Origin: an uncultured Clostridia bacterium | Lineage (GTDB): Bacteria; Bacillota; Clostridia; Lachnospirales; CAG-274 | DNA length: 64,000 bases | Direction: 5' to 3' | NCBI GenBank assembly: GCA_947624015.1 | Contig: CANQIA010000002.1 | Span: 62,001-126,000, forward strand | Shown: positions 1 to 9,774 of the stretch, piece after piece | Layout of the letters: every line of letters starts with the position of its first letter | Numbering within the stretch: the first letter of the stretch is position 1 | The notes under the pieces: model-generated | What the model saw: the letters and a program-made list of their open reading frames with translations, nothing else | Database searches by the model: none | What the model was told of the DNA's origin: nothing | Translations under genes and position numbers: made by a program

Positions 1-105
1 CTTGTCCATATTAAGCTTAAAATACCTCCTTATATTATGCTGCGGGCATAGTACATAACTGTTTTTTTCTGTTAAAATATAGAAAAAACAAGGAGGTATT
101 ATTCT
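1..105. other. Left-edge intergenic region
   Basis: No complete gene lies here. On the minus strand an AAGGAGG ribosome site is followed 15 bases later by ATG GAC AAG reaching the window edge (positions 9 to 1), so a divergent gene may start here, but the spacing is long. On the plus strand an AAGGAGG ends about 10 bases before the start of the next gene. Confidence 0.3.
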
Positions 106-870
106 ATGAAAAAAATTATGTCATTTATTTTAAGCTCTGTACTGGCTCTGAGCATGTGTCTATCGGTATCGGCGGCAAGCACAGTATATTCCTACAACAG
201 ATATAATGCCAATATCGACTACGATGCAATAGTAAAGGATGGAAAGCTCTATGTTCCCGTATGTAAGGTAGCATTCTACGGGATGGTAAAATCAAGCGAA
301 GACACCTTAAAAGGTACCGTTACAATAGAGGCTCTGGGCAGATCCGGATATTTTACGCTTACTGCAGGCAGTAATACTGCAAGAAAGAACGGCGTGAATA
401 TAGTTATTTCGGGCACGCCTTTCATGGCGAACGGAGTAATGTACGGTCCCGCAGATTTCATAGGCGAACAGCTCGGACTTTCAATAAACTATGACAGCGC
501 TAACAATATGGTTACCATATCTGACACCGGCGACGGAAAAATAAGCACTGTAACGGAACAGCAGGCATCTGCTAATCCGGGCGAAAAAATGGTAACGAAA
601 TCAGAGCTTGAGGCTGCGGGTAAGGGTCCCGACTCCGTAAACTGGCGTTATCAGCAGGACTATCTTGCCAACAAGCCTATACCCGAATCTGCGCTCATAT
701 ATAAGCCCAAGACGCAAAACAAGGCTTCTTCTTCGTCATCTTCAAACTCAAGCTATAAGCCAAGCGATAAGGGAATTATAGGAGATATTTTCAGTCCTAT
801 AACGGATACATTCGACGCATTGTTCGGAAAGGGTTCTTCAGACTATTATCTGGAGCATGGACACTTATAA
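106..870 (+). CDS. Secreted copper amine oxidase-like (stalk) domain protein
   Basis: A 254-residue exported protein. Residues 1-24 form a signal peptide (two Lys, a hydrophobic stretch, then VSAAS). Residues 30-140 resemble the copper amine oxidase N-terminal-like stalk fold seen in many clostridial envelope proteins: LYVPVCKVAFYG, then a GTPFMANGVMYGPADFI strand and a closing NNMVTIS. Despite the name, such domains do not imply copper or amine oxidase activity. The C-terminal third is low complexity, with a poly-Ser stretch near residue 205. It has a strong AAGGAGG site and its own terminator. Ligand and role are unknown; a cell-surface or structural role is inferred. Confidence 0.75.
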   Translation: MKKIMSFILSSVLALSMCLSVSAASTVYSYNRYNANIDYDAIVKDGKLYVPVCKVAFYGMVKSSEDTLKGTVTIEALGRSGYFTLTAGSNTARKNGVNIVISGTPFMANGVMYGPADFIGEQLGLSINYDSANNMVTISDTGDGKISTVTEQQASANPGEKMVTKSELEAAGKGPDSVNWRYQQDYLANKPIPESALIYKPKTQNKASSSSSSNSSYKPSDKGIIGDIFSPITDTFDALFGKGSSDYYLEHGHL

Positions 871-896
871 TAAATAATAAAAGCAAAATATTTTAT

Positions 897-934
897 GGGA
901 TACTGCAAGGATAAAACGCAGTATCCCTTTTTTT
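897..934 (+). terminator. Rho-independent terminator
   Basis: The stem GGGATACTGC / GCAGTATCCC is followed by seven T. It closes the stalk-domain gene. Confidence 0.9.
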
Positions 935-990
935 GTACGCTGTTTTATAATGTCTTATAGACAATGCCAGCGTAATCGGTAAAAATAAAA

Positions 991-1036
991 GCATAAACAA
1001 CAAAAAAAATTTGCGAATATGTGGTAAAATAGTATC
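991..1036 (+). promoter_or_regulatory. Promoter of first giant paralogue (shared element, copy 1)
   Basis: The element contains GCATAAACAAC, an A-run, TTTGC and TATGTGRTAAAATAGTATCA. TGGTAAAAT reads as an extended -10 (1025-1030), so transcription would start near 1037, about 37 bases before the ATG. Nearly the same sequence lies inverted at 9775-9822 before the operon holding the second paralogue. A palindrome TGTCTTATAGACA lies 27 bases upstream (951-963). Confidence 0.65.
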
Positions 1037-1073
1037 ATAAAAAGCGCAAAATATAGGTAAAAGGAGAATTCAC

Positions 1074-4000
1074 ATGCCGCTATACAATACATATAAATTT
1101 TCAAATCATCCGCAGGATAACAGACGAATGAGCTTAGATTTTTTGAGAACGCTTCTGGGAGTGGGCTTTGAAGAGGCTTCTGCCGAGGAAATGGATGAGG
1201 CTCTGTCCAATATCTATATAAACGGACAAAGCCTTAAGGGAACGGATATAGAGGAAGCCGCAAACCTACTGAGAGAATGCTTTGACGTAGAAAGCCGCAA
1301 CACCGCCATGTTCAGGGATAACGACGGCAGCTTCAAAGCCTTTGAAAGCGATAATTATATCTCTATGCGCAATAATAACAAAGGCAAAATACATAAGACC
1401 GATGAAAACACAGCAAAAAAGAATAGCAGGGATAACGAATTCATAGCCTATATGAACGGCATAGACAGTATGGACATTGCCGGGGACAGCAGCATAATAA
1501 AGGTACAGGAAACCGACAACGACCTTGAATACATAAAAAGAGTAACGGGAATGGATAATATTGACGAGAGCAATATAAATACCGCTCTGGAAAGTATTTT
1601 TATAGACGGCATAAGTCTTTCGGATCAACTGGGCGAGGAGGCGGATACAGAGCAATATGCCAACGCTCTGAGACAGGCTCTTTCTCCAAAGAGCAGTTCC
1701 TTTGTGACGGTAATGCAGCGAAATTCGGTGTTTTCTCAGCCAAAAGCCGTACTTCCGGAGCTTGACGATTACAGAGAAGAACCCGGGAGGACAAAGGTAA
1801 ACAATACTCTTGCCTATGTAAAAAGCTACAGAAATTCCATGAGCAACGAGGCAAATCTATGCAGCAACGAGCTGTACCATACCAGAGAAGAAATGGACAC
1901 GAGGATATTCTTTGCTTCATTGTTCAGTCCGGAAAATGACTTTATGCCCAATGTGAATACTATTGACAGCCATACGCTCTCAAGTATAGATAAAAAGGAC
2001 TTGCGCCGTATAGATCCGAACAAAATGGAACTAAGCGCCGTTGAAGATGCCGTTGGAATGCTTTTCAATAATATTACGGAAAATTTTGTATCCGACAGGA
2101 AGCCTCAAGACCTTGTGTATGCCTATATGCTTACAAGGATAAATCCCAAGACGCAAAAGAATTTTACCCTTGATGAAATATTGACCGATGACTCGGATTT
2201 TATGACAGAGCAGAAAAGAGCTGCCGGCTTGGAATTTTGCCGTATTTTCCAAAGAGTTACAAACAAAGCGGATGAACAACAGCTCAATATAGATCACTAT
2301 AATGAAGAAACATATCCTACTATGCGGGAAATAACAAAAAGGCTTGCGGAGATAAAGGCTCCCATGTATGAATTAAACAACAGGGAGGGCGTAAGAGGAG
2401 CATATCTTTCATCCTTTAAAAGCCATTTGGCGCATGACTGCCTTCAGCAGATCGAAAAGGCATCAAATCTGAAAGATGTACTTGCGGGAATACAGGGCAT
2501 GATAGAACTGCATAGGGAAGTATTAACAAGCAGATTGGACTATATAGAATCAGACACTTATGTAAATAACGATATTTCACGGCAGACCTTCAGGGCAGCT
2601 TCCGCAGAGGCTATAATGAAACATTGCAGCATTGACAGAACCGAGGACATTCCGTTGGTATTATCCGATTCCGCTGCCGACAGAAGGCTGACATTTTTTT
2701 TAAACGATATCCGTGGCGACGTCATTCGAATGGCTGCCAACAGAGAGTTTGATATTGCAGGAAACGCATTTACGGATGATGATCTGGACAATTTCATAAA
2801 TGGCGAACCAAACAAAATAGACGACTGTGTTAAAAGCGGTGACAATGCAAAGATATTGGAAACTATTGCCGAAGATATAAAAAAGACAAAGGAAGAGCCT
2901 ATAACAGGCGACAATATACTTGAGCAAAAAATTCTGGACACAGGAAAAGTCGTTCAGCCCGATATTTTGATGGAAGAGCTTAAGGATTATTTTACAAACG
3001 GCGCCTACATAAATGCCCAAGTCGCCAATAGTTCGGAAATACAGTGCGAAGGCGCATGTGTAAGTATGCTTACAAGACTTACGGGATTTCCCTTTACAAG
3101 AGAAACAGATAAGAAGCAGCTTAAGGCAGCCCTTGATTGTATACACATCGGTTCAAAAACAGCGACGGAATATTTTGGCGTACAAGGCGAGCCTGATTAT
3201 GACAGTGTAAAGGCAATAGAAAAAAAGATCGCAGAAAAAATATTCAAGAACATTGAAAACAAGGATAATGAATTTGTAAGCTGCCGAGCAGGAAAAAATG
3301 ATTTTGATATGGTTCCCGTGAAGGTAGACTTTAATGCCGGCAACAGACCTTTAAGGCCTAAGCTGGAGCGCCTTAAAACAGATGAAGAGAAAAAAGCTGC
3401 CATGGATAAATACAACGAATCCATGTTCAAATACAAGAGAGATGAAAAGCTTAAAAGCCAGCTCAATAGCTACAATAAAAAGGCAGAGGCATATTCAAAG
3501 CTCCTCAGCGCTACCGCAAAGGGCGTGGAGCTTATGGAATCTGCCAAAGAGCTTGCTTCAAACGGGGTAAAAGCTCCGGGACATTATATAGACTTTGCAA
3601 ATATACAGGAGCTTGCCAAGGGAAATAAATACAACGAGCTTATATGCGCCTTTACAGGCAAGGAAAATACTGTCGACGCTCTTAATATGGCAGAAAAGCT
3701 CATAATTAACGGAAAGCCTGTTTCTAAAGCGGAGGATTATATAAATGCCCCTGACGACAATGCCAAAATACGGGCTATGGGCAATATCATAAAGCAGGCT
3801 TTTGAGGATAATATGAACAATGACAATTGGTTAAAACCGATAATGCTTGTAAACGAAAAAGGCGAGCCTGAGCCTGTGAAGTTTACATTCGATGTACCTA
3901 AAATGCCGAAAAAGGTTGAAAAACTCACAGGCTTCAACAGATTTATGACGGGAAAGGAAACAAGAGCCGCCTATGACAAAGCTTATGCGGAATATCCCGA

Positions 4001-4247
4001 AAAATTACAGGCATACAATGAGAAAATGGCTGTCATAAACAGACTGGAAGAATATAATCTTGCGGCTGATATGAAAAGAGCCGAGGATATAAGAAAGCTA
4101 AAGGGCATTGTTCCCGAGGTAAAGACAACAAATGTTGACACTCTTAACAGAAGCAGGACAAACGGAGCTGCAAACACTCCTCAGCTTGTTCAGCCCGTAA
4201 ATGAAGCGCGAGGTTCTCAGCAGCAAAGAGGAATGTCAAACAGCTAA
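1074..4247 (+). CDS. Giant modular protein A, unknown function
   Basis: I do not recognise this 1057-residue family. It has no signal peptide and no membrane segment, so it is probably cytoplasmic or exported by an unusual route. Four copies of a module of roughly 80-120 residues can be seen, each centred on a hydrophobic strand with Gly/Asn: NIYINGQSLKG (residue about 47), SIFIDGISLSD (about 175), CIHIGSKTATEYFG (about 689) and KLIINGKPVSK (about 877). Modules 1-2 sit at the N-terminus. A helical middle region (about 240-650) resembles that of paralogue B. Modules 3-4 are each followed by a Pro/Lys linker and a predicted coiled coil. Directly after module 2, FVTVMQRNSVFSQPKAVLP is almost identical to B. 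The tail is Asn/Gln/Ser rich. The start has AAGGAG eight bases upstream. Confidence 0.85.
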   Translation: MPLYNTYKFSNHPQDNRRMSLDFLRTLLGVGFEEASAEEMDEALSNIYINGQSLKGTDIEEAANLLRECFDVESRNTAMFRDNDGSFKAFESDNYISMRNNNKGKIHKTDENTAKKNSRDNEFIAYMNGIDSMDIAGDSSIIKVQETDNDLEYIKRVTGMDNIDESNINTALESIFIDGISLSDQLGEEADTEQYANALRQALSPKSSSFVTVMQRNSVFSQPKAVLPELDDYREEPGRTKVNNTLAYVKSYRNSMSNEANLCSNELYHTREEMDTRIFFASLFSPENDFMPNVNTIDSHTLSSIDKKDLRRIDPNKMELSAVEDAVGMLFNNITENFVSDRKPQDLVYAYMLTRINPKTQKNFTLDEILTDDSDFMTEQKRAAGLEFCRIFQRVTNKADEQQLNIDHYNEETYPTMREITKRLAEIKAPMYELNNREGVRGAYLSSFKSHLAHDCLQQIEKASNLKDVLAGIQGMIELHREVLTSRLDYIESDTYVNNDISRQTFRAASAEAIMKHCSIDRTEDIPLVLSDSAADRRLTFFLNDIRGDVIRMAANREFDIAGNAFTDDDLDNFINGEPNKIDDCVKSGDNAKILETIAEDIKKTKEEPITGDNILEQKILDTGKVVQPDILMEELKDYFTNGAYINAQVANSSEIQCEGACVSMLTRLTGFPFTRETDKKQLKAALDCIHIGSKTATEYFGVQGEPDYDSVKAIEKKIAEKIFKNIENKDNEFVSCRAGKNDFDMVPVKVDFNAGNRPLRPKLERLKTDEEKKAAMDKYNESMFKYKRDEKLKSQLNSYNKKAEAYSKLLSATAKGVELMESAKELASNGVKAPGHYIDFANIQELAKGNKYNELICAFTGKENTVDALNMAEKLIINGKPVSKAEDYINAPDDNAKIRAMGNIIKQAFEDNMNNDNWLKPIMLVNEKGEPEPVKFTFDVPKMPKKVEKLTGFNRFMTGKETRAAYDKAYAEYPEKLQAYNEKMAVINRLEEYNLAADMKRAEDIRKLKGIVPEVKTTNVDTLNRSRTNGAANTPQLVQPVNEARGSQQQRGMSNS

Positions 4248-4326
4248 AAATATTTTGCCAAACGCCCCTAAGAATTGACTCCTGCACTTTCATTTTTAGG
4301 CGCAAATAAACATTTTAAATACATAA

Positions 4327-4362
4327 AAAACCCGATAAAGAGTATCTCCTTATCGGGTTTAT
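4327..4362. terminator. Bidirectional terminator
   Basis: The stem AACCCGATAA / TTATCGGGTT has an A-run on the left and a T-rich run on the right, so it can stop both the plus-strand giant gene and the minus-strand fluoride channel operon. Confidence 0.85.
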
Positions 4363-4403
4363 TTTGTTATTCTGTATTATGCAAGTCAACAGAATGAAAT
4401 TAA

Positions 4404-4766
4404 TCAGCAGATCAGCATCGATAATTTTTTTCCGCAGAATATACCTGCCAAGCAACAGGCAACACTTAGGAATATATAAATCCCTCCGTACAGATAGGCT
4501 TTGTTTTCAAACAGCGTAAACGCCTCAAGCGAGAATGTGGAAAATGTCGTAAATCCGCCGCATACGCCTGTTTTCCAAAACAATACTTTATACAAGGACG
4601 CCTCATTATTATTTACCGTGCCTGCGATAAATCCTATAAGCGCTGCGCCTATTACATTGATAACAAGCGTCAGTACAGGGAAGCCTGTTTTGACAGGCAA
4701 AAGACCTATTGCGTATCTTCCCATCGATCCGACCGCTCCGCCGAGAGCAACCACCAAAAATTCCAT
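4404..4766 (-). CDS. crcB: Fluoride channel CrcB/FluC
   Basis: A 120-residue membrane protein with four hydrophobic segments and family motifs: GGAVGSMGRYAIG at the N-terminus, LVINVIGAALIGF, and CGGFTTFSTFSLE, whose Phe and Thr/Ser residues line the fluoride pathway. Fluc channels work as antiparallel dual-topology dimers and lower cytoplasmic fluoride. Only one copy is present, consistent with a homodimer. I chose the ATG at 4766 because GGAGG lies five bases before it; an in-frame TTG four codons upstream would overlap that site. The gene follows giant paralogue B by 64 bases in the same direction. I saw no fluoride riboswitch. Confidence 0.9.
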   Translation of the reverse strand: MEFLVVALGGAVGSMGRYAIGLLPVKTGFPVLTLVINVIGAALIGFIAGTVNNNEASLYKVLFWKTGVCGGFTTFSTFSLEAFTLFENKAYLYGGIYIFLSVACCLAGIFCGKKLSMLIC

Positions 4767-4830
4767 AATTACCTCCAAATACCGAAATTCACTGCGTCTT
4801 AACTTAGTATCGATTTTTTATAATAACAGT

Positions 4831-7800
4831 TTACATTCCGCTATTTCTCATTTCGGGAGTATTGGGCGTATTGTCGTTTGTAAATCCCGTAAGACTTCTG
4901 TTTTGGGTATTGGAATTGCTTCTGCCTGAGAGCTGTTGAGCATGATCCAAATTTATAGAGCGTACATTTGCTGACGGAAGATTGCCTCTGCCGTAGAAAT
5001 CAATATTGGGTAAATTTATATCTCTGTCGGAAAGTATCTTCTTATCGCTTTCGGAAAGGGTCTGCTTGTTAAGCGCTCTTGCATATGCGGTAGCAGCCTT
5101 GTTTCTCTCTTCGGCATTAATGTTTCTGTTCTGAGCTCTCACATGTTCTTCTATGCTCTTATTATGCTCTTCGATAGCCCTTTGATTCTGAGCTTTCTCC
5201 TCCGGCGAAGCTTTGAACCTCTCCCAGAAAGTAAGAGGCTTTACCTCGGGCTTTATCTCGGGAACAGGTTCATAGAAGGTGATCGGTCTGAATGTGCCGG
5301 ATTTGTCCTTCATAAACAAAAACTTTGCGTCATTTCCCGTTGTGATCGCATCATATTTAAACTCATCCTTTACGATCTGAGCAAGCTCAGCCTCCTTCTG
5401 CCTTATCTGGGCGGCAGTGGCAGTGTTTCTGTCCAGACCGAAGTACTCATAAAAGCTCTTGTCATTGATATAAAAATCATCAACTACCGATTTAAGCTTA
5501 TCCTCGTTTGAAAGGACCTCATTGGTAAGCTTTTCAAAAAATGAAGCGCCGTTCGTATCCATAATATCACGAGTGGAAACGACTCCCTTGATCAATAACT
5601 TTTTATCATGGAGCAATTCTCTTTCGTCCAGCTTAAGCGTTTCGTTATTGAGCATCTTTGCATAGGCTTCGGCTAAAGGTCTGCCGGCTGCATTTTTTGC
5701 ATCCTTTTCCAAAATATTCTTTGTATACTCATAATTTCTAAGATCTCTGGCATATCTGCTTTTTTCAGCCTTATTCATCTTTTCAATTTCCTGCGGGTCT
5801 TTTTCCTTAAAGTTTTCGTAATCTTCCATATCTTCCTTAGAAAGATCTTGTAAATAACCCGGGATAATAGGGGTAAACGCACCGTCCATCTCTTTTCTGA
5901 GTATGGCTATATTGCTTTTGCCTTCAAAAGCATTTACGGCAATGCCTTTAAGCATATTGTTGACATACTTGAGCTTATCCATATTGTTGACGCATTCTTC
6001 CGGATTTATGGAAAGATAATCCTTAAGAGAACGATCGTTTATATATATTTTGCTCAATGCGGAATCAATAACTTCAACAGGCGAATATTCGTCTATGTTC
6101 ATGCTTACGATCTCACTTATAAACTTTGTACCCGTGTCCGCTTTTGCTTCTTCATATTTTCTGGGGTGTAGGTTTTCGACACCCAAGCAATTATCTAAAA
6201 CCTGTCTTTTTGTATATTCCTTATATTCCTTGCTGTCCTGGGCAGGCGCTTTAGCTGAATTTGCCGCCGCATTGCGGTATAAATTCATCAATTTTTCGCC
6301 GTCTATGTCACGAATATTTTTTATAAATGCGTTTACATTTCCGTTTTTATATTCGTCAAGCTGCATTTGTCTGGCATTTACGGGTCCTCTCAAGTCAACC
6401 GCTGTTAAGTTTGAAGTTATAGCATCATTTATTTGCTCACGAGCTCCCGCACGACGATTTGACATTGACCGTGCAGTTTCGAATGAAGGATACGCCGAAA
6501 GATTGCCGCCAAATATAGCAGAAGGATCGCCGGAAAGACGATACATAGATTCCTCAAATGCATCATCCACAGAAAAACGTTTGTTTTCCAATGCATAAAG
6601 CTGTCTGTGTGATATATCATAGAATGTAGAACAAGGATATGCCACACCGTCCATAACTGACATATGCACACCCGTTGTGACAGATTCCATTCCTCTGATT
6701 ATATCGTAAACACCATATATTCTGTTCATAAAAGCGACCTTGTCTAAATTTTCTTTTACATTTATGTCCAAATATTCCGTTTTTATTCCGCCCAGAACTG
6801 CCATCATATCTGTTAAAACAGGCTCTATGGTCTTTTTGTAATATTCAAAATTTTTAGGATCACTGATCGAATTAATATATTCGCCTCTTTCATTTTTTCT
6901 TAAGGTTATTAGATCAAAAAATTCTTTTCCGATCTGCTTTTTGGTCTCATCCAAAGCGGGATTGTTGCCAAATGCATCATCCATGCTGTAGCCCTTTGTC
7001 ATCATATATAATGCCGGCATTAAAGAACGATCTTTGCCGAAATCTCTTGATGCCATGTTATTGAAGAAGCTATTGGAATCGATGCTGTTGTCTTTTTGGG
7101 CTAAAAACAGTTCCTCATTTCTTTTCCTCAAAGCCTCTGCCTTTTCTCTGGCGCTACGGGCAGAAACGCTCATAGCCTCATGATAATTTAACATAAAATC
7201 CAATGACGGTCTTATTTTATCTGCCATTGAGGGAGCCTTAAGATCTCCTGCGGGAAGCACGGCTTTGGGCTCTGCAAATATAGATGACCTGTTCATAAGA
7301 GTAACAAAATGATTTTCGTTTTTAGTCGTATCAAGAGCATCCTTTATTGCCTGAGCATAGGCATCCAGATTATCCGATGTCATATCCAGCTTTAGGGTAT
7401 CAACTATGTTTTTACCGTCTATGTATACATTCTGAACGGCGTCCCTTATGCTTTCCGGGTTATCGGTGTCTATGTCTTTTCCGACGATGGCGCTGATATA
7501 TTGCGCAGAGCTAAGATCTGCGGCAGGCGCCTGTATAATACCCTTTTGAGCAAGGTTTTCCGCAGAGGGATCTTTTATAACATCATTTGTAAATTCTTCA
7601 TATTGGTTTACTCTTTTAATTTTTTCATCCTTATAGCGTTCTGCTTCTCTCAATACCTGAAATCCTGAATGAGATATAAGCACATCGGCAAAAAAGGGGG
7701 TAAGGATACCGCTGTCCGGATCCTTGATCTCAAGTATTGACGGCGAATCCAAATACAGACTTTCTTTTATCATTGCGGCAGCTTCATTGAGCTCCATATC

Positions 7801-8850
7801 CTTTAATGACCTGCCGTCTATATATATGTTTGAAAGTACATTATTTTTATTTTCAGCCAGGTCCTTTTTCAAATCATCTTCGTCGATATCAAGTACATAT
7901 GCAAGCAACTTATCGTCAGAAAAGTTTCTGAAATCATACTCATTGTCATTACCGGCAACGGGTTCAAATGGATCAACATATCGCTGTATTCCTTTGTCAC
8001 CTGAAAATAAGCCGTAAACACGCTGGTCAAACTCGGTAGGAACAGCCGTTTTGTTTTTTATATCTGTTACAGCCTGCATATCGTCAGGTTGAAGTGTAAC
8101 ATCCTGAGGAGCGATTTCAGTGAATACAAGACCTGAAAGTCCCAATCTTGTGCTTTGAGTCAGATCTCTCGGCGATACGTCAATATTATTTTCATCTAAG
8201 TCGTCTCCAAAGCGGTCTTTGCCCAGAAATTCAATAAGGCTGTTATATAATACAGCGCTGTTTGAGGCTATTGTCTTACAATCATTTATAAATTCGGTAT
8301 TGCCGTCAAATATAGGCGTTCCTAAAGCATCTCCTATATCCGCAAGTCCCATAAACTGATTGTTGAGTCTTGCCATACGGGTTTCACGCTCAAGATCTTT
8401 GGCATTTATATTTCTGATATCGGGCGTTGTTATATGTATCTCTTTTAAGCCTTGAAGAAGCTCGGAAAGCATTGTTGATCTTTCCGCTTCATTGCTCATT
8501 GCGGTCCTAAAATCATTTATAAGCGCATTTTTTCTCTCTTTTACATCATTATCTTCTATTTGATCGGAGCCATATGTTACATCCTCGGGCGAGAGTCCCG
8601 AAGTTGTACAATAGAGCCTTGCCAGTCCCACAAGTGTTTCCTTGCTTGTGTTTTCGGGCAGACCAAAGGAGCTGAGTACAGCGCTGAGATCTGCGCTGTC
8701 CATGTCGGAGACAAGCATAGCGTAGTCTTCATCTATGCCCGCTTGCCAGCTATTATCAAAGCCCTTTGACATAGTATTTACATCTATGTAGTCCTGACGT
8801 CTGAGTGAAGGATCTGTGCTGTTGCTTACTATTTTTATTCTTTTAGACAT
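4831..8850 (-). CDS. Giant modular protein B, unknown function
   Basis: The largest member (1339 residues) of the three-paralogue set; function unknown. A unique N-terminal region of about 300 residues precedes the shared plan. Module strands are NIYIDGRSLKD (residue about 342), NVYIDGKNIVD (about 477), KIYINDRSLKDY (about 937) and DFYINDKSFYEYFG (about 1127). After module 2 comes FVTLMNRSSIFAEPKAVLP, matching A. The last module leads into a linker PEIKPEVKPLTFWERF shared with C, then a long helix and a YARALNK..L...DKKIL...INLPN segment also shared with C. The tail is Asn/Ser/Thr rich. There is no signal peptide or membrane segment. It lies 47 bases after the VanX-like gene and 64 bases before crcB on one strand, probably one operon. 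AGGAGG lies just upstream of the ATG. Confidence 0.85.
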   Translation of the reverse strand: MSKRIKIVSNSTDPSLRRQDYIDVNTMSKGFDNSWQAGIDEDYAMLVSDMDSADLSAVLSSFGLPENTSKETLVGLARLYCTTSGLSPEDVTYGSDQIEDNDVKERKNALINDFRTAMSNEAERSTMLSELLQGLKEIHITTPDIRNINAKDLERETRMARLNNQFMGLADIGDALGTPIFDGNTEFINDCKTIASNSAVLYNSLIEFLGKDRFGDDLDENNIDVSPRDLTQSTRLGLSGLVFTEIAPQDVTLQPDDMQAVTDIKNKTAVPTEFDQRVYGLFSGDKGIQRYVDPFEPVAGNDNEYDFRNFSDDKLLAYVLDIDEDDLKKDLAENKNNVLSNIYIDGRSLKDMELNEAAAMIKESLYLDSPSILEIKDPDSGILTPFFADVLISHSGFQVLREAERYKDEKIKRVNQYEEFTNDVIKDPSAENLAQKGIIQAPAADLSSAQYISAIVGKDIDTDNPESIRDAVQNVYIDGKNIVDTLKLDMTSDNLDAYAQAIKDALDTTKNENHFVTLMNRSSIFAEPKAVLPAGDLKAPSMADKIRPSLDFMLNYHEAMSVSARSAREKAEALRKRNEELFLAQKDNSIDSNSFFNNMASRDFGKDRSLMPALYMMTKGYSMDDAFGNNPALDETKKQIGKEFFDLITLRKNERGEYINSISDPKNFEYYKKTIEPVLTDMMAVLGGIKTEYLDINVKENLDKVAFMNRIYGVYDIIRGMESVTTGVHMSVMDGVAYPCSTFYDISHRQLYALENKRFSVDDAFEESMYRLSGDPSAIFGGNLSAYPSFETARSMSNRRAGAREQINDAITSNLTAVDLRGPVNARQMQLDEYKNGNVNAFIKNIRDIDGEKLMNLYRNAAANSAKAPAQDSKEYKEYTKRQVLDNCLGVENLHPRKYEEAKADTGTKFISEIVSMNIDEYSPVEVIDSALSKIYINDRSLKDYLSINPEECVNNMDKLKYVNNMLKGIAVNAFEGKSNIAILRKEMDGAFTPIIPGYLQDLSKEDMEDYENFKEKDPQEIEKMNKAEKSRYARDLRNYEYTKNILEKDAKNAAGRPLAEAYAKMLNNETLKLDERELLHDKKLLIKGVVSTRDIMDTNGASFFEKLTNEVLSNEDKLKSVVDDFYINDKSFYEYFGLDRNTATAAQIRQKEAELAQIVKDEFKYDAITTGNDAKFLFMKDKSGTFRPITFYEPVPEIKPEVKPLTFWERFKASPEEKAQNQRAIEEHNKSIEEHVRAQNRNINAEERNKAATAYARALNKQTLSESDKKILSDRDINLPNIDFYGRGNLPSANVRSINLDHAQQLSGRSNSNTQNRSLTGFTNDNTPNTPEMRNSGM

Positions 8851-8897
8851 TTTAAATTCCTCCTTTATAGTCTTTTATCTGTTCTTATAAACGCCGT

Positions 8898-9635
8898 TTA
8901 TTCTGCAGCTACTGAATCCTCGCTTACGGGAAAATCAAAATATGTGTCGGGATAAGGCTCATTTTCCAATGTAAAATGCCACCATTCCGTATCAAGGGGC
9001 TTAAAGCCGTTTTTAAGCATTATATCTCTGAGCGTATTTCTGTTATTTATCTGCTCTTCCGTCAGATCCCCTGTATAATCGGGATGGGAAAGCTCGCCGA
9101 AATAATCAAATGTGCCGCCCATATCCAGATCCTTTCCCATATCCATGTCAAAAAGGGTCAGGTCAACGGTACTGCCTCTGCTGTGTCCCGATTTGTCGGC
9201 AATATAGCCCTGTTGGAACAAAACGGATTTATCCAGCTCGGGATAAAAATATTCCTTCATTTCGGTGTTGTCGTTTTCAGCCCATTCTATAAAATTATTT
9301 ACGGCAGTCTGAGGGCGGTAGGCATCGTATATCTTAAGCCTGTAACCAAGCTCCTCCGCATCCTTTGCTGCGCCTTTAAGGGCATTTGCGGCTTCCTTTG
9401 TAATGAGAGCGCAGGGTTCCTCGTATCCGTCTATCCTCTCTCCCACAAAGTTATATGTTGAATAATATCTCACTTCAAGTATTGCGTCGGGTACAGCCTC
9501 GGACAAAATAACAAAATCAGAGGCATCGTCGTCGGACACGCTTTTGTTTTTGACCTCCGGGGCTGATGAGGAACAAGCCGTCATTGCCGTTATTACCGCA
9601 GTTGCCAAAGTTAATTTCAATAATTTTTTTAACAT
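8898..9635 (-). CDS. VanX-like D-Ala-D-Ala dipeptidase lipoprotein (peptidase M15D)
   Basis: A 245-residue exported zinc peptidase. Residues 1-21 form a lipoprotein signal ending in the lipobox TAMTAC, so it should be tethered outside the membrane. The catalytic domain has LEVRYYSTYNFVG, YDAYRPQTAV, SGHSRGSTVDLTL (zinc ligands in HxxxxxxD) and EWWHF (catalytic Glu and third zinc ligand), the VanX/DdpX pattern. Such enzymes cut D-Ala-D-Ala. With no vanH or vanA nearby, peptidoglycan recycling or D-Ala scavenging is likelier than glycopeptide resistance. It is the first gene of an apparent operon with giant paralogue B and crcB, and its upstream region carries the shared promoter. Confidence 0.85.
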   Translation of the reverse strand: MLKKLLKLTLATAVITAMTACSSSAPEVKNKSVSDDDASDFVILSEAVPDAILEVRYYSTYNFVGERIDGYEEPCALITKEAANALKGAAKDAEELGYRLKIYDAYRPQTAVNNFIEWAENDNTEMKEYFYPELDKSVLFQQGYIADKSGHSRGSTVDLTLFDMDMGKDLDMGGTFDYFGELSHPDYTGDLTEEQINNRNTLRDIMLKNGFKPLDTEWWHFTLENEPYPDTYFDFPVSEDSVAAE

Positions 9636-9774
9636 AATGATCTCCTTATCAATATAAAATTGTTGTTAAACCAACAGGTAGATTTTAGGCTTTACAGATA
9701 ATAAGTATCTGCTTTGCCTGTATCGCATACTGTAAATATGATTTCTCCTTTCGTGTATGCTTCCATACATTTCC

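Noticed and set aside
1..9. Start of a divergent gene at the left edge
   Set aside because: Only three codons are visible and the ribosome site is 15 bases from the ATG, so it is noted but not called as a gene.
4767..4830. Fluoride riboswitch before crcB
   Set aside because: Only 64 bases separate crcB from the upstream gene and no crcB-motif pseudoknot strings are visible.
8898..9635. Vancomycin resistance determinant
   Set aside because: Only a VanX-like dipeptidase is present; no vanH, vanA/B or vanRS genes are nearby. The lipoprotein signal also points to an extracellular recycling enzyme.
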